Shown here piece by piece: positions 9,057 to 17,683 of a stretch of DNA of 64,000 nt. Below the pieces are notes generated by a model. It saw only the letters and a list, made by a program, of their open reading frames with translations. It did no database searches and was not told the DNA's origin. Source of the stretch: Acidobacteriota bacterium (lineage in GTDB: Bacteria > Actinomycetota > Acidimicrobiia > Spongiisociales > UBA5794); assembly GCA_022562055.1 (NCBI GenBank), contig JADFQA010000010.1, forward strand, positions 18,652-82,651, read 5' to 3'. The translations under genes were made by a program, and so were the position numbers. The stretch's first letter is position 1; every line of letters starts with the position of its first letter.

Positions 9057-10304
9057 CTACGTGCGTTCCACTTTGATGCGATCTATGCGATTGCGGTCCA
9101 TCCGAAGGACGGTCAGCTCCAGATTCTTACCCGCTTCGATGCGGTCACCTTCGGCCGGGATTCGGCCGCAGAGATCCAGAAACAGTCCCGCCATCGTCGA
9201 GTACGGCCCATCAGCGATCTCAACGCCGGTCGCCGTGGCCAGGTCGTCTACGTCTACCCGCCCGTCTGCGATCCATGTTCGTAGTCCGAGCGGCACAATC
9301 GCCGGGGCTCCCGGGTCGTACTCGTCCTGAAGCGTGCCAACAAGCTCCGCTATCAGGTCCTTTATCGTGACAATCCCCTCGATGCCGCCGTGCTCGTCGG
9401 TGACCACTGCAAATGCCGACCTGTTGGTCCGCAGCGTTTGCAGCGCCTCGAGGATCGGTGTGGACTCTGGGATGTATAGCGGTTGTCTGAGCAAACGCCG
9501 GATCGCTTCGGATGTGGCGCCCTCTCCGAGCAGCAGCACGTCCTTCACGTAGAGAATGCCGAGTACGTCCTCGACGCTAGTCCCGGTCACGAGGTAGCGG
9601 CTGTGACCGGTTGCGGACACCAATTCGCGCACGTCGCGCGCGGTGACGGGCGCGACCATCGTTGCCAGGTCCACCCGTGGTGTCATGACGTCGCGCACCG
9701 GTTTCTCAGCGATGGCGAATAGGGAGTCAATGATTTCACGTTCGACGGTTTCGATGCCGCCTTCTTCGTGGCCGAGGTCGGCCAGCGCCAGGATGTCCTC
9801 CTCAGTGACGTTGCTCAAGTCCGTATGGTCACTAGATCCGAAGATCTGCAGGATCCGTTGGGTGATCGCAGTGAAGAACGAGGCTATCGGGGCCAATGCA
9901 ATCGACAGCCGGTAGATCGTCGGCGCAACGACGAGCGAGAACCTTTCAGGAGATCGTCGGGCCAACGTTTTCGGTGTGATCTCACCAGCGATGAGGATCA
10001 CGACCGTCACCAAGACAGTGGCGACGATTGGTCCCCGGGTCGTCCCCAGCAGATCGATGAACAATGCGGTCGCAATGGCGGTGCCGAGGATGTTGACGGC
10101 GTTGTTTGCGACAAGGAGGGTCGACAACAACCTCTCCGGGTTGCTCACGAGCTGTTGGACTCGGAGTCCGCGACGCCCCCGGTCTGCGAGCTGGTGCACC
10201 CTTTCCTTGCCGAGGGACATCAACGCCGTCTCGGACCCGGAAAAGAACCCCGAACCTAACGTGCTCAATACGAGGATGATGATGTAGGCAAGACGAAGGT
10301 TCAT
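9057..10304 (-). CDS. CNNM/CorB-CorC type membrane protein (HlyC/CorC family)
   Basis: 415 residues. The DUF21/CNNM membrane domain covers residues 1 to about 185, with a start typical of the family (SGFFSGSETALMSLGKERV) and the NILGTAIATALFIDL and GEITPKTLARR segments. Two CBS domains follow (about 200 to 325; DVMTPRVDLATM, HGGIEGIVTIKDLIAEL), then a C-terminal CorC_HlyC domain. Relatives handle Mg2+ or Co2+ efflux or its regulation; ATP or magnesium binding by the CBS pair is likely. The upstream gene on the same strand is a lone receiver domain 33 bases away, so co-transcription is possible. Confidence 0.9.
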   Translation of the reverse strand: MNLRLAYIIILVLSTLGSGFFSGSETALMSLGKERVHQLADRGRRGLRVQQLVSNPERLLSTLLVANNAVNILGTAIATALFIDLLGTTRGPIVATVLVTVVILIAGEITPKTLARRSPERFSLVVAPTIYRLSIALAPIASFFTAITQRILQIFGSSDHTDLSNVTEEDILALADLGHEEGGIETVEREIIDSLFAIAEKPVRDVMTPRVDLATMVAPVTARDVRELVSATGHSRYLVTGTSVEDVLGILYVKDVLLLGEGATSEAIRRLLRQPLYIPESTPILEALQTLRTNRSAFAVVTDEHGGIEGIVTIKDLIAELVGTLQDEYDPGAPAIVPLGLRTWIADGRVDVDDLATATGVEIADGPYSTMAGLFLDLCGRIPAEGDRIEAGKNLELTVLRMDRNRIDRIKVERT

Positions 10305-10337
10305 GATTGAGTCGGGGAGCCGCGCCTCTGTATTGCT

Positions 10338-10712
10338 CTATATCTCGGGGCTTGAAACGCAGCTACGGATGGCGGCACGTAGTTCGTGCGGGTCGGTTGG
10401 TTTGGTGACCCATGCAGCCGCACCTGCTCGCTTGGCGATGAACGCATCGGCGGCTCGGTCGATCAATATCACGACCGGCGTCTCTGCACCATTTTTTGTC
10501 GAGGCGTCTCGCACAGCCCGGGCTACCGCCATGCCACCCATTGCGGCGATCTGTAGATCGACCACCGCGACGTCAACACGGTTCGCGACCGTCGCGGCCG
10601 CAGCGGTCTGGGGATCCTCGTGGTCGATGATCTCGAATTCGGGCGTGGTGAGTGCCGCGTGCACCCCGTTGCGCGCCCATGGCGTTTCGACGACGAGAAG
10701 AACCTTGGTCAT
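10338..10712 (-). CDS. Stand-alone receiver-domain protein with degenerate acidic pocket
   Basis: 124 residues making a single CheY-like receiver and nothing else. The phospho-acceptor Asp appears in VAVVDLQIAAMGGM and the conserved Lys in AWVTKPTDP. The N-terminus reads KVLLVVETPWARNG, where the usual pair of acidic metal ligands (VDD) is only VE, and the switch Thr/Ser is replaced in PVVILIDRAAD. Phosphorylation may therefore be weak or absent. Start ATG 10712 was chosen over an in-frame start at 10748 because receivers begin at this strand. It lies upstream of the CorC-like gene and divergent from the NfeD gene. Confidence 0.82.
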   Translation of the reverse strand: MTKVLLVVETPWARNGVHAALTTPEFEIIDHEDPQTAAAATVANRVDVAVVDLQIAAMGGMAVARAVRDASTKNGAETPVVILIDRAADAFIAKRAGAAAWVTKPTDPHELRAAIRSCVSSPEI

Positions 10713-10817
10713 GGTGCAGAGAGTATCGGCAGTCCTTGGTGCTGACAAGACAAAGACGCCGCGGCAGCCGATCCGGGGAACTTCAACGCATTGGCATTCG
10801 CTTAGAATCTGCTTGGA

Positions 10818-12080
10818 ATGCGCCGAATCACTACATCCATCATCTTGCTCCTTGCGGTCTTCGGGTTCTTAACATCGGCCGCTCTCGCCCAGACCGCCAC
10901 CAGCGACGGCCCCATTGTTGTGGCCGATGTCAGTGGCCCGCTCGACCAGCGAGCACTTGACTTTCTCACCGAGACGGTGCAAACCGAAGACGCTCAGCTT
11001 GTGATCATTCTTCTCGCACAGCCCGGCATAGCGTCTGGTGACCCGACCGAGCTGTACGAGGCGATTCTCCAATCAGACATCCCGATCGGCGCATGGGTTG
11101 GACCTATCGGTTCAACTGTCCAGGGCGGCGCCGCCCAGATACTTCGGTACGCGCATGTCACCAGTGCAGCGCCTGACGTCACCATTGGCAATTTGCAACC
11201 CGTTGTCTGTTGCACGGACAGTGCTGTCGTTTTCGGTGTCCGCGATATCGATCCGGCTCTCGACCACAGCACCATTCGGATCACAGAGCCTGTGGACGAT
11301 CTCATCGACTCTATCGATCCGACGATTGGTGAGTTTATGGGGAGTCTGGACGGGCGGACGATTGAGACGGCGAACGGTCCGGTGACGTTGGAGACCGCTG
11401 AGCTTGTCAATATCGACGGCGCAACGGTGAACGTCTCGTCTGTCTCGATACGGTTTGTGAAACCCGGACTGACCACCAGGTTTCTTCGCCTCGGCGCACG
11501 TCCGGAGGCCGCGCTGTTCTTCCTAGTGGTGGGTCTCTCGTCAGTGGCTTTTGAGTTTTATGCAGCTGGCGTTGGCATCACAGCTGCGGTGGCGGCCCTA
11601 TCGCTATTTCTGGCGGGCTATGGCTTTGCGGTCCTTCCGATGAATTGGTTCGGGGTTGGAGCAGTGTTCGGCGGGCTTGCGCTGTACACAGCAGATTTCC
11701 AGCGGAGTTCGCTTGGGCCTCTCACCGGTGTTGGCACGCTGCTGCTGTTCTTCGGGGGAGCGACGTGGGTGCGCTCTGACCAATTCGGTCCACAATGGTG
11801 GGCGGTACTGTTGACCGTGCTTGCCGCGTTGTTTTTCTTTGCGGTCGCTCTTACGACCGTTGGTCGCTCCCGGTTTGCGACTGTGACGATCGGTCGCGAG
11901 TACCTGATCGGCCAACATGGAGAGGCCGTTTCCGTGTTCGATCCCCACGGAATGGTCGAAGTCAACGGAGCAAAGTGGCGGGCAACTGCTACCAGGGCGG
12001 CAAACATTGTGCCCGGCGATCGTCTGGTCGTTGAGGCGGTAACCGGCGTAGTTTTGGACGTTTCGCCGCTTGATCGGTGA
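10818..12080 (+). CDS. NfeD-type membrane protein with ClpP-like domain
   Basis: 420 residues: a signal peptide (MRRITTSIILLLAVFGFLTS, cut near ALAQ), a ClpP/SppA-like extracytoplasmic domain to about residue 215, four or five membrane helices, and a C-terminal NfeD OB-fold (GQHGEAVSVFDPHGMVEVNG, GDRLVVEAVTGVVLDV). Members act in membrane quality control, usually with a stomatin/SPFH partner; none lies next to it here. In the ClpP-like part the usual catalytic Ser-Lys arrangement is not obvious: the GGAAQILRYAHVTSAAPDVT stretch lacks the GSxA... Ser motif, so proteolytic activity is doubtful. Confidence 0.85.
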   Translation: MRRITTSIILLLAVFGFLTSAALAQTATSDGPIVVADVSGPLDQRALDFLTETVQTEDAQLVIILLAQPGIASGDPTELYEAILQSDIPIGAWVGPIGSTVQGGAAQILRYAHVTSAAPDVTIGNLQPVVCCTDSAVVFGVRDIDPALDHSTIRITEPVDDLIDSIDPTIGEFMGSLDGRTIETANGPVTLETAELVNIDGATVNVSSVSIRFVKPGLTTRFLRLGARPEAALFFLVVGLSSVAFEFYAAGVGITAAVAALSLFLAGYGFAVLPMNWFGVGAVFGGLALYTADFQRSSLGPLTGVGTLLLFFGGATWVRSDQFGPQWWAVLLTVLAALFFFAVALTTVGRSRFATVTIGREYLIGQHGEAVSVFDPHGMVEVNGAKWRATATRAANIVPGDRLVVEAVTGVVLDVSPLDR

Positions 12081-12117
12081 ACCAAAATTGGCCGATTGTG
12101 AAATGTCGCTGAACGAT

Positions 12118-12130
12118 GGAAAACTTTTCC
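12118..12130. promoter_or_regulatory. 13-base palindrome upstream of the WhiB gene
   Basis: GGAAAACTTTTCC is a perfect inverted repeat with arms of six bases around one central base, 72 bases before the WhiB start and 37 bases after the NfeD stop. Its position fits an operator for the WhiB gene, but no known regulator was matched to it, and a chance palindrome of this size is possible. Confidence 0.3.
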
Positions 12131-12201
12131 TGGACGGAGCGGTCCGCAGCGGCTAGTTTTCTTCCACCGTTTGGATATCTCCCATCCCCTCAGGAGGAAC
12201 C

Positions 12202-12459
12202 GTGGTCCCTATGGATCGTTCGTGGCAGCCAGTCGCATTGTGTCGTGGAAACCGTTCTCACCTCTTTTTTCCACCGAATCGGAGCGAGAGAAAAGACGAA
12301 CGTGAGCGGAGGGAGTTTCGTGCAAAAGCAGTTTGCGCAGCCTGCCCGGTGAAGAGAGATTGTCTTGAGTTTGCTATCGAGATCAACGAGCCATACGGTA
12401 TCTGGGGCGGACTCACCGAGGCCGAACGCCGCCAAGTTCTGACTAAGGCCGCTGTCTAA
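12202..12459 (+). CDS. WhiB-family iron-sulfur transcription factor
   Basis: 85 residues. Four Cys in the WhiB pattern (LCRG at 14, then CAACPVKRDC) hold a [4Fe-4S] cluster, and GIWGGLTEAERRQ is the family's G(V/I)WGG turn followed by basic residues. WhiB proteins act with the main sigma factor as redox- or NO-sensing regulators found only in actinobacteria and their phages. GTG 12202 has a strong AGGAGG at 12192-12197; an in-frame ATG at 12211 is the alternative. The 3' end overlaps the convergent selB gene by 17 bases. Which WhiB class it belongs to is not clear. Confidence 0.93.
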   Translation: MVPMDRSWQPVALCRGNRSHLFFPPNRSERKDERERREFRAKAVCAACPVKRDCLEFAIEINEPYGIWGGLTEAERRQVLTKAAV

Positions 12460-14227
12460 GGGTACGTACGTCCCCGGTTCTCGTCGTCCAACCGTTTGAG
12501 TCGAGCCATTCGAGAAGTGGCACCGCCTGTCTCCGGCTCACACCGAGGGCGTCCCTGAAATCGGCGACGCTGAAAGTCCCTTCGAGATCAGCGAGCCGCG
12601 ACGTGATTGTGATCATCTGCTCTGGCAGATAGACGAGGTCGCTGTCGATGCGTTCCAAGGAGTGTTCGCGGATGAGTGCATGAAGCAGTTCTTCGTCGAG
12701 TCCGAGCTCTGATAGACGTGGCACGCTTAGATCGTTGGCGAGAAGAGTCGCACGGGCATGCTGCCACGCCGAGTCGTTTTCTCTTGTGTAGGTAGCTATG
12801 AAGTCATCGAGCCTCAGGGTCGGGCCATCGTCGTGGATGGTGTCAAGATCTGACCCGAGATATTCAATGACCGCGACGTCGACACCTAGCTGTGTTGCCA
12901 AGGTTGCTTTCGGGGTTCCCGGCCGAAGGGGGAACTCAATGTGAAATGTCGCGATGAACTCGGACAGCTTTTCGCCAAGCATCGCAAGACGCTCGTCGGT
13001 GAAAGCGGTCGACGCCACCACGGTCCCGGCTGTCGGCACACCACCAGTATCTCGGCGCAGTTCTTCGAGGTCGGTCGAACCCCGCGCCTGCAGGAGGGCA
13101 TCGGCAAACGACGTCCGGTTTTTCAAAGCGTGGCGTAGTCCGACGATGGTTTTCCGGTAGCGACGGCTCTTTGGCGCTGGATGTGGGTCAAGAACCCGCC
13201 CACCTGCCGCGACCATCCGGCGCCCCGTGTCGCGGATGATCACCCGGTCTCCCATCCGTAGCGGGACAGGGGTCTGCGTTGTGACAAGGGCGACACCCTC
13301 TTTGTCGGATAGACCCTCCACGATTCGTAGCGTCGCGGGCCAACTCCCTGACCCCACATGCAAGTGATAGGCGCCGCGATCGGTCAGCTTTTCAACGGTG
13401 CGAACCTTGCGTAGCTTTGTAAGAAACCGCGATGTCGGTCGGTACGTGTCTGGCGGCGCAAGCACGGTACCGCGACGAACCTGCGCTGCGTCGATTCCCG
13501 ACAAGTTCACCGCCACGCGTGAACCCGGCGCAATTTCATCAGCGTCTCGCCCCAGCGTCTGCAGACCACGTATGCGGACGGGCTTGTCCTCGGGCCATTG
13601 CACGAGAGCCGTGTCGCGAGTGATCGGACCGCCGGCGAGAGTCCCGGTGACGACAGTCCCCGCTCCGTCGATGGTGAACGATCGGTCGACCCACAGATAT
13701 GGGTCCCCGGTGTTCCTGCTGACGAGAGCAAGAGCATCGAGTAGTGCCCGTTTGAGTTTGCCGATGCCTTCGCCGGTGATGGCAGACACCGGCACCACCG
13801 GCCAGTGTTCGAGTGTCGTCCCGACGGTGCGTTCGGCCACCTCGAACTCACAAAGTTCTACAAGGTCATGGTCCACCAGGTCGATACGGGTAACGGCGAT
13901 CACGCCATGGGTAACTTCGAGGAGGTCAAGTACGGCTGCGTGCTCCTCGGTTTGCGGCATCCAGCCGCCATCTGCGGCGACGACAAGAAGAGCCACGTCG
14001 AGTCCCCCGATCCCTGCGAGCATGTTCTTGATGAACCGCTCATGCCCAGGAACATCTACGAAGGCGACTTCCGTGTCGTCGTCGAGTTTGGCCCAGGCGA
14101 AACCAAGATCGATCGTAAGCCCCCGTTCCTTCTCTTCGGTCCAACGATCCGGGTCAATCCCGGTCAACGCAATGATGAGCGTTGACTTGCCGTGGTCTAC
14201 ATGGCCGGCGGTCGCGACGATAGGCAT
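12443..14227 (-). CDS. selB: Selenocysteine-specific elongation factor
   Basis: Carries Sec-tRNA to the ribosome at UGA codons marked by a SECIS hairpin. 594 residues. The GTPase domain opens with ATAGHVDHGKSTLIIALTG, the G2 region has EKERGLTIDLGFAWA, then DVPGHERFIKNMLAG and the TRIDLVD base-recognition motif. The Gly-Leu-Thr-Ile-Asp-Leu-Gly-Phe run is specific to SelB rather than EF-Tu. Beta-barrel domains follow, and the last 200 residues are winged-helix repeats that bind SECIS RNA (SRRQAVPLLEWLDSNG in the final one). Starts three bases after selA's stop, forming a selA-selB operon. Confidence 0.96.
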   Translation of the reverse strand: MPIVATAGHVDHGKSTLIIALTGIDPDRWTEEKERGLTIDLGFAWAKLDDDTEVAFVDVPGHERFIKNMLAGIGGLDVALLVVAADGGWMPQTEEHAAVLDLLEVTHGVIAVTRIDLVDHDLVELCEFEVAERTVGTTLEHWPVVPVSAITGEGIGKLKRALLDALALVSRNTGDPYLWVDRSFTIDGAGTVVTGTLAGGPITRDTALVQWPEDKPVRIRGLQTLGRDADEIAPGSRVAVNLSGIDAAQVRRGTVLAPPDTYRPTSRFLTKLRKVRTVEKLTDRGAYHLHVGSGSWPATLRIVEGLSDKEGVALVTTQTPVPLRMGDRVIIRDTGRRMVAAGGRVLDPHPAPKSRRYRKTIVGLRHALKNRTSFADALLQARGSTDLEELRRDTGGVPTAGTVVASTAFTDERLAMLGEKLSEFIATFHIEFPLRPGTPKATLATQLGVDVAVIEYLGSDLDTIHDDGPTLRLDDFIATYTRENDSAWQHARATLLANDLSVPRLSELGLDEELLHALIREHSLERIDSDLVYLPEQMITITSRLADLEGTFSVADFRDALGVSRRQAVPLLEWLDSNGWTTRTGDVRTLRQRP

Positions 14228-14230
14228 GGG

Positions 14231-15577
14231 TCAAACGGTGTTGAGGGCGTTGGCGATTTCCCCGTCGCGGGTCTCGTCGACGGAGCGCAGATCTATGACG
14301 AGACACCCATCACGGCGGCGGGCAAGAATTGGAGTGTGTCGATCAAGGAGTTTGTGCCACACGTCGTCAGCGTTGCACTCGAAAGTTGCGACGATCGACG
14401 GAATGCCCACACCGGGGACCGTGCCTGCTCCCGGGACCGAATCTGCTGTGACGAGGTCGCCGGTGAATCTCACAGTGTCGATCAAGCGGCGGTGCCTCTC
14501 CGACAGGGCGTTGAGTCCCATGGTCGCTCTCCGCCAGAACGGGATTTCGAGGGTTTTCCCCTCTGCGTAGAGCGCGAGCGTCGTCTCGAGGGCAGCGAGC
14601 GAGGCCCCGTCGATTCGGACACCGCGTGCGATCGGATGGACTCTTAGCCGATCGACCAGGTCAGACGTGCCAACGATGATCCCCGCTTGGGGGCCCCCGA
14701 TGAGCTTGTCGCCTGAGAAGAGCACGAGATCGGCGCCATCCGCAAGAGTCTGTTTCACTCCGGGTTCGTCGGAGAGCCACGCAGGTGGTGGCCCAGGTAT
14801 CCACGGTACGGTTGCGTCAAGCAGCCCCGATCCGATGTCGGCGACGAAAGGAACTCCGTGCTCGGTGGCCACGTCGGCAACATCACGCCAGCTCGTTTCC
14901 TCCGTGAAGCCCTGCAAGATGTAGTTCGACGGGTGCACCTTTAACACGATGCCCGCCCCCAACGTGGCTCGTTCGTAGTCTGACTTGCGCGTCCGGTTTG
15001 TTGTGCCGACTTCGTCGATCAGTGCCCCACTGGCCGCCATGAGTTCTGGTAGACGAAACGAGCCCCCGATTTCAATCAATTCTCCACGTGACACAACGGT
15101 CCGTTGACCGTTCGAGAGGGCTGCGAGCGTGAGGAGTAACGCCGCGGCGTTGTTGTTTAGAACGAGCGCGGCCTCCGCACCTGTCAGCGCAGTGAGCAGC
15201 GCCTTGACGTACCCTGCCCTACCGCCGCGGTCGTGTGTCGATAGGTCGAATTCGAGGTTCGTCGACTCGCGCATTGCGGTGGCCGCGGCCTCTGCCGCTT
15301 CGGCGTGCAGGGGTGCCCGGCCAAGGTTGGTGTGCAGCAATACACCGGTTGCGTTGATGATTGGCCTCGTGGAGGCCACCGACAACACTGTGATGGTCGC
15401 GCGCGCGGACTGATCAGCCGGGCGCGGACTGCTCCCGACCTGAAGATCGCGTCTTGTCTCGTCGATTGCGCGGCGTGCGATATCAACGATGAGCGCTTCT
15501 GGGAGGCCTGTCGAAAATTTCTCGGCGCTCAAGGTTTGCACGAGGGTGTCGACACCCGGGAGATCGCGTAGGCTCAT
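14231..15577 (-). CDS. selA: L-seryl-tRNA(Sec) selenium transferase
   Basis: PLP enzyme that turns Ser-tRNA(Sec) into Sec-tRNA(Sec) with selenophosphate. 448 residues. The family start RDLPGVDTLVQTL, the substrate region INATGVLLHTNLGRAPL, and the PLP lysine in LVLFSGDKLIGGPQAGII are all clear. ATG 15577 (MSLRDLPG) is preferred; ATG 15589 and a TTG at 15610 are in frame upstream and would overlap or abut the divergent fxsA start. No tRNA-Sec or selD gene was found in the window, so these must be elsewhere if the pathway works. Confidence 0.95.
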   Translation of the reverse strand: MSLRDLPGVDTLVQTLSAEKFSTGLPEALIVDIARRAIDETRRDLQVGSSPRPADQSARATITVLSVASTRPIINATGVLLHTNLGRAPLHAEAAEAAATAMRESTNLEFDLSTHDRGGRAGYVKALLTALTGAEAALVLNNNAAALLLTLAALSNGQRTVVSRGELIEIGGSFRLPELMAASGALIDEVGTTNRTRKSDYERATLGAGIVLKVHPSNYILQGFTEETSWRDVADVATEHGVPFVADIGSGLLDATVPWIPGPPPAWLSDEPGVKQTLADGADLVLFSGDKLIGGPQAGIIVGTSDLVDRLRVHPIARGVRIDGASLAALETTLALYAEGKTLEIPFWRRATMGLNALSERHRRLIDTVRFTGDLVTADSVPGAGTVPGVGIPSIVATFECNADDVWHKLLDRHTPILARRRDGCLVIDLRSVDETRDGEIANALNTV

Positions 15578-15613
15578 GTGGCGCAGCATACCCGCCGCGG
15601 TATCCTTCAATGT

Positions 15614-16087
15614 ATGCGAACTTCCAGCTTCCTGTTTCTTCTCTTTGTGGCGATGCCGATCGCAGAGATCGCGCTTTTTCTCAGAGTTTCAAACTCGGTC
15701 GGCTGGGGGTCCACGTTGCTGTTTGTCATCATGACGGCGCTTATCGGCGCGGCCCTTGTTTCCCGCCAGAGCCGGGTCGCATGGCAGCAGGTTCAGACGA
15801 CGTTTGCGCAGGGCGAAATTCCGACTAAGGAAATAGCGCACGGTTCGATGATCTTGGTGTCCGGCGCATTGTTGGTAACACCCGGGTTCATCACGGATGC
15901 CATCGGATTTGCGTTGCTGATACCGGGCATACGAGAAGTTCTCCGGATTTTCGCGATTCGTATGTTTCGCGGGCGACTACGGGTGCAGACCTTCGGCGGT
16001 CCGTTTGCAGGCCCAAATGGACCTTTCCCGAATGCGCCAACCGAGCCCGACAATGACGATCCCCCTCCCGGTGTGATTGACGTATGA
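15614..16087 (+). CDS. fxsA: FxsA family membrane protein
   Basis: 157 residues with three to four hydrophobic segments. FxsA proteins are small inner-membrane proteins named for suppressing phage F exclusion in E. coli when overproduced; their normal job is not known. The sequence shows the family order: LFLLFVAMPIAEIALFLRVS, WGSTLLFVIMTALIGAALVS, ILVSGALLVTPGFITDAIGF and a LLIPGIREVLR end, then a Pro/Asn-rich cytoplasmic tail. ATG 15614 was picked over an in-frame GTG at 15578 that would run into selA. The stop overlaps the Nudix start (ATGA). Confidence 0.88.
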   Translation: MRTSSFLFLLFVAMPIAEIALFLRVSNSVGWGSTLLFVIMTALIGAALVSRQSRVAWQQVQTTFAQGEIPTKEIAHGSMILVSGALLVTPGFITDAIGFALLIPGIREVLRIFAIRMFRGRLRVQTFGGPFAGPNGPFPNAPTEPDNDDPPPGVIDV

Positions 16088-16905
16088 CGACCGAAAGTAG
16101 CGCGCCGCGGCCTGCATCGACTGTCTGTGCCGTACGCCAGAACGGTGATCGCTTAGAGGTCCTTATGGTCAAGCGAGGTCCTACCGCAAAGTTCATGGCG
16201 AATGCTTGGGTGTTTCCCGGTGGGGTTCTCGACCCCGAGGACGGTCTTGCTGAAGCTGTTGCCCTGACCGGCGTCGATGACGCCCTCGCGCCTTGGGTTT
16301 CAGCTGCAGCACGTGAGCTCTGCGAGGAGACCGGCATCTGGGTCACTACTGAAGGGGCTTGGGTCGCTAGCGGCTTCGCTCGCGCCCTGCGCAACGCAAC
16401 GGTGAACGAACACCTGGCCGCAAGCGGCCGCCGGTGGGCAGGCGCAAGCTTTTCGTGGTTTACGACATGGGTGACGCCGACGATTGTGCCTATGCGTTTC
16501 GAGGCGCGATTCTTTGCAGTTGGACTCCCGATGGGTATCGACCCTGACCCCGACCCGGGAGAAATTGCGGACGCGGAGTGGATCCATCCGGGCGATGCTG
16601 TGAAACGTTCTGAATCGGGTGAGTGGACGGTACCATTTCCGACCGCACGAACGCTTGAGACGATTTCCCGTTACGAGTCTGTATCAGCATGGCTTGGGCA
16701 CATCGAGGCGCTCGACCAGGTCGACGTGATCCAGCCGAGGATGAGGATTCTCGACGACGACTCATTCGAGGTTCTGCTCCCCGGCGACGACGGTTTCGAT
16801 GCGGTGGGCGACCTTCCGGCGAACCCGCAGGCGTTGAGCCGTGCCGCGTCGGTCGCTCTCAAGTCTGGCGACGGGTCGATGGTCGAGGTCTCGAATGCGA
16901 GTTGA
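16084..16905 (+). CDS. Nudix hydrolase, NUDT19-like with extended Nudix box
   Basis: 273 residues. Nudix enzymes cleave nucleoside-diphosphate-linked substrates. The box is present but stretched: FPGGVLDPEDGL, then about 22 extra residues, then AARELCEETGIW with the catalytic Glu residues. That insertion is typical of the NUDT8/NUDT19 type, whose members often act on CoA or acyl-CoA. The FMANAWVFPGG lead-in and the FEARFFAVGLP strand also fit. It overlaps fxsA upstream by 4 bases and the metallo-beta-lactamase gene downstream by 11 bases, so all are translated from one message. CoA is a guess from the subfamily. Confidence 0.85.
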   Translation: MTTESSAPRPASTVCAVRQNGDRLEVLMVKRGPTAKFMANAWVFPGGVLDPEDGLAEAVALTGVDDALAPWVSAAARELCEETGIWVTTEGAWVASGFARALRNATVNEHLAASGRRWAGASFSWFTTWVTPTIVPMRFEARFFAVGLPMGIDPDPDPGEIADAEWIHPGDAVKRSESGEWTVPFPTARTLETISRYESVSAWLGHIEALDQVDVIQPRMRILDDDSFEVLLPGDDGFDAVGDLPANPQALSRAASVALKSGDGSMVEVSNAS

Positions 16906-17683
16906 ACGCGTCCTGTGCCCGAACCCCGGTCCGTACACGGGTCGTGGGACGAACACCTACGTGATCGCTGACAGCGGGGTCGCCCTCATTCTCGATCCAG
17001 GGCCGATCATCGGCATCCATCTCGACGCGATCCGTCACGCTCTTGGGTCCGACGAGGTGATCGGTGTAGCCGTGACCCACACTCATCCCGACCACGCACC
17101 CGCGGCGAATCCGCTGGGAAATGAGTTTGGGGTGCCGGTGTACGGTTTTCGTCCCGGTCCCGAGTTCGAGCCGTCTGACACGCTTGCGCACGGCGACGTC
17201 CTGGAGGTCGGCTCGTACTCCCTCAGCGTGATCCACACTCCCGGTCACACGGATGACCATCTGTGTTATCTAGGCGACGATGTTCTGTTTAGCGGCGATC
17301 ACATTATTTCGGGATCGACAGTCATTCTCGAAGACGCTACCGCATACATGGAGTCGCTCGATGTTGTTGACATGGTCGCTCCCGAGGTCATTCTCCCCGG
17401 CCATGGCGAACGAATTGAAGATGGGCGGGCCGCAATACAGGCCTACATTGCGCATCGCACGATGCGTGAGGATCAGTTCGTTGCTGCCATCGCCGCGGGC
17501 GCATCGAGTGTCGGCGACATTGTTGACGCCGTGTACACGGGCTTGGCGAGCGCCCTCGTGCCGGCAGCTATGCATCAGGTGGGCGTCGTATTGCAAAAGC
17601 TTGCCAAGGATCAACGAATCGACGAGTGGGATGGCAACGTTCTGGCTGCGACCCGACTTTCCTTGAGCACCGGCACATCGTGA
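16895..17683 (+). CDS. Metallo-beta-lactamase fold hydrolase, LACTB2-like
   Basis: 262 residues with the zinc-binding motif THTHPDHAPAA near residue 66, a second ligand set in HTPGHTDDHLCY, the Asp of LFSGDHII and the His of LPGHGERI. The C-terminal helix bundle (HRTMREDQFVAAI, then a winged-helix-like end) is that of LACTB2/GloB-related proteins, which cut RNA or thioesters. Start ATG 16895 gives the family N-terminus RVLCPNPGPYTGRGTNTYV. It overlaps the Nudix gene by 11 bases and the following M23 gene by 4 bases (GTGA). Confidence 0.88.
   Translation: MRVERVLCPNPGPYTGRGTNTYVIADSGVALILDPGPIIGIHLDAIRHALGSDEVIGVAVTHTHPDHAPAANPLGNEFGVPVYGFRPGPEFEPSDTLAHGDVLEVGSYSLSVIHTPGHTDDHLCYLGDDVLFSGDHIISGSTVILEDATAYMESLDVVDMVAPEVILPGHGERIEDGRAAIQAYIAHRTMREDQFVAAIAAGASSVGDIVDAVYTGLASALVPAAMHQVGVVLQKLAKDQRIDEWDGNVLAATRLSLSTGTS

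Noticed and set aside
13398..14570. 390-codon open frame on the plus strand
   Set aside because: It lies opposite selB and selA, has Ser/Arg-rich low-information sequence, and shows no family motif; it is an antisense shadow caused by high GC.
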